Source: an uncultured Ignavibacteriota bacterium
GTDB taxonomy: Bacteria; Bacteroidota; Ignavibacteria; Tepidaquicellales; Tepidaquicellaceae
Reading direction: 5' to 3'
Length of the DNA: 6,442 bases
NCBI GenBank assembly: GCA_937983305.1
Contig: CALKAJ010000156.1
Location: 1 to 6,442 of the forward strand
The notes under the pieces were generated by a model that worked only from the letters and a program-made list of their open reading frames with translations, was not told the origin of the DNA and made no database searches. Made by a program: the position numbers and the translations under genes. Positions 6,391-6,442 of the stretch are shown here, in pieces. Within the stretch, counting starts at the first letter, position 1. Each line of letters begins with the position of its first letter.

Positions 6391-6442
6391 AGATCGGAAG
6401 AGCACACGTCTGAACTCCAGTCACGAATAACCATCTCGTATG
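6391..6442 (+). other. Illumina TruSeq adapter contamination at the contig end
   Basis: Positions 6391-6424 match the 34-base TruSeq index adapter, beginning AGATCGGAAGAGC and ending CTCCAGTCAC. Positions 6425-6432 (GAATAACC) sit where the 8-base i7 index belongs. Positions 6433-6442 (ATCTCGTATG) match the start of the flow-cell part of the adapter. None of this is genomic DNA. A read from a short insert ran through into the adapter and was assembled untrimmed, so the true genomic end of this contig is 6390. Confidence 0.98.

Noticed and set aside
6391..6424. N-terminus MTGVQTCALPIC as a novel small-protein start
   Set aside because: Encoded entirely by the reverse complement of the Illumina adapter, apart from the mixed junction codon at 6389-6391.

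Overview
The window looks like a short metagenomic or draft-genome contig from a low-GC, AT-rich bacterium of the Bacteroidota/Chlorobi/Ignavibacteria group. Two neighbouring genes encode proteins ending in type IX secretion system (T9SS) type A sorting domains with the NPFNPST signature, which is common in Ignavibacteria and related lineages. Most starts lack a Shine-Dalgarno sequence, as is usual in that group. The exact taxon is inference.

Layout. Positions 34-3184 hold a tight same-strand run: a PfkB-family sugar or nucleoside kinase, recO (1 nt after the kinase stop) and a HtrA/DegP serine protease with two PDZ domains, close behind recO and with a strong ribosome binding site. A long inverted repeat follows (3192-3242). 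Positions 3283-4630 hold two exported T9SS cargo proteins. The first is almost nothing but a signal peptide and sorting domain. The second has an unassigned passenger domain of about 175 residues. A rho-independent terminator (4653-4689) closes this block. Positions 4769-6097 hold a P-loop protein of the cyclic 2,3-diphosphoglycerate synthetase family (COG2403-like). A bidirectional terminator (6113-6144) separates it from a convergent partial gene on the minus strand, the C-terminal coiled-coil arm of valyl-tRNA synthetase (valS).

The last 52 bases (6391-6442) are not genomic. They match an Illumina TruSeq adapter, an apparent 8-base index and the start of the flow-cell sequence. The adapter cuts valS short and creates a false N-terminus, MTGVQTCALPI, on that reading frame.

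How the genes relate. The first three are housekeeping functions (phosphorylation of a small metabolite, recombinational repair, envelope protein quality control) that are probably co-transcribed. The two T9SS cargo genes are surface or secreted products. No clearly new multi-gene system is visible. The most notable items are the adapter artefact, the mini T9SS cargo protein, and the cDPG-synthetase-like protein in an apparently bacterial context. No gene-free stretch exceeds 300 bases, and I see no tRNA, rRNA, CRISPR array, insertion sequence or phage feature.
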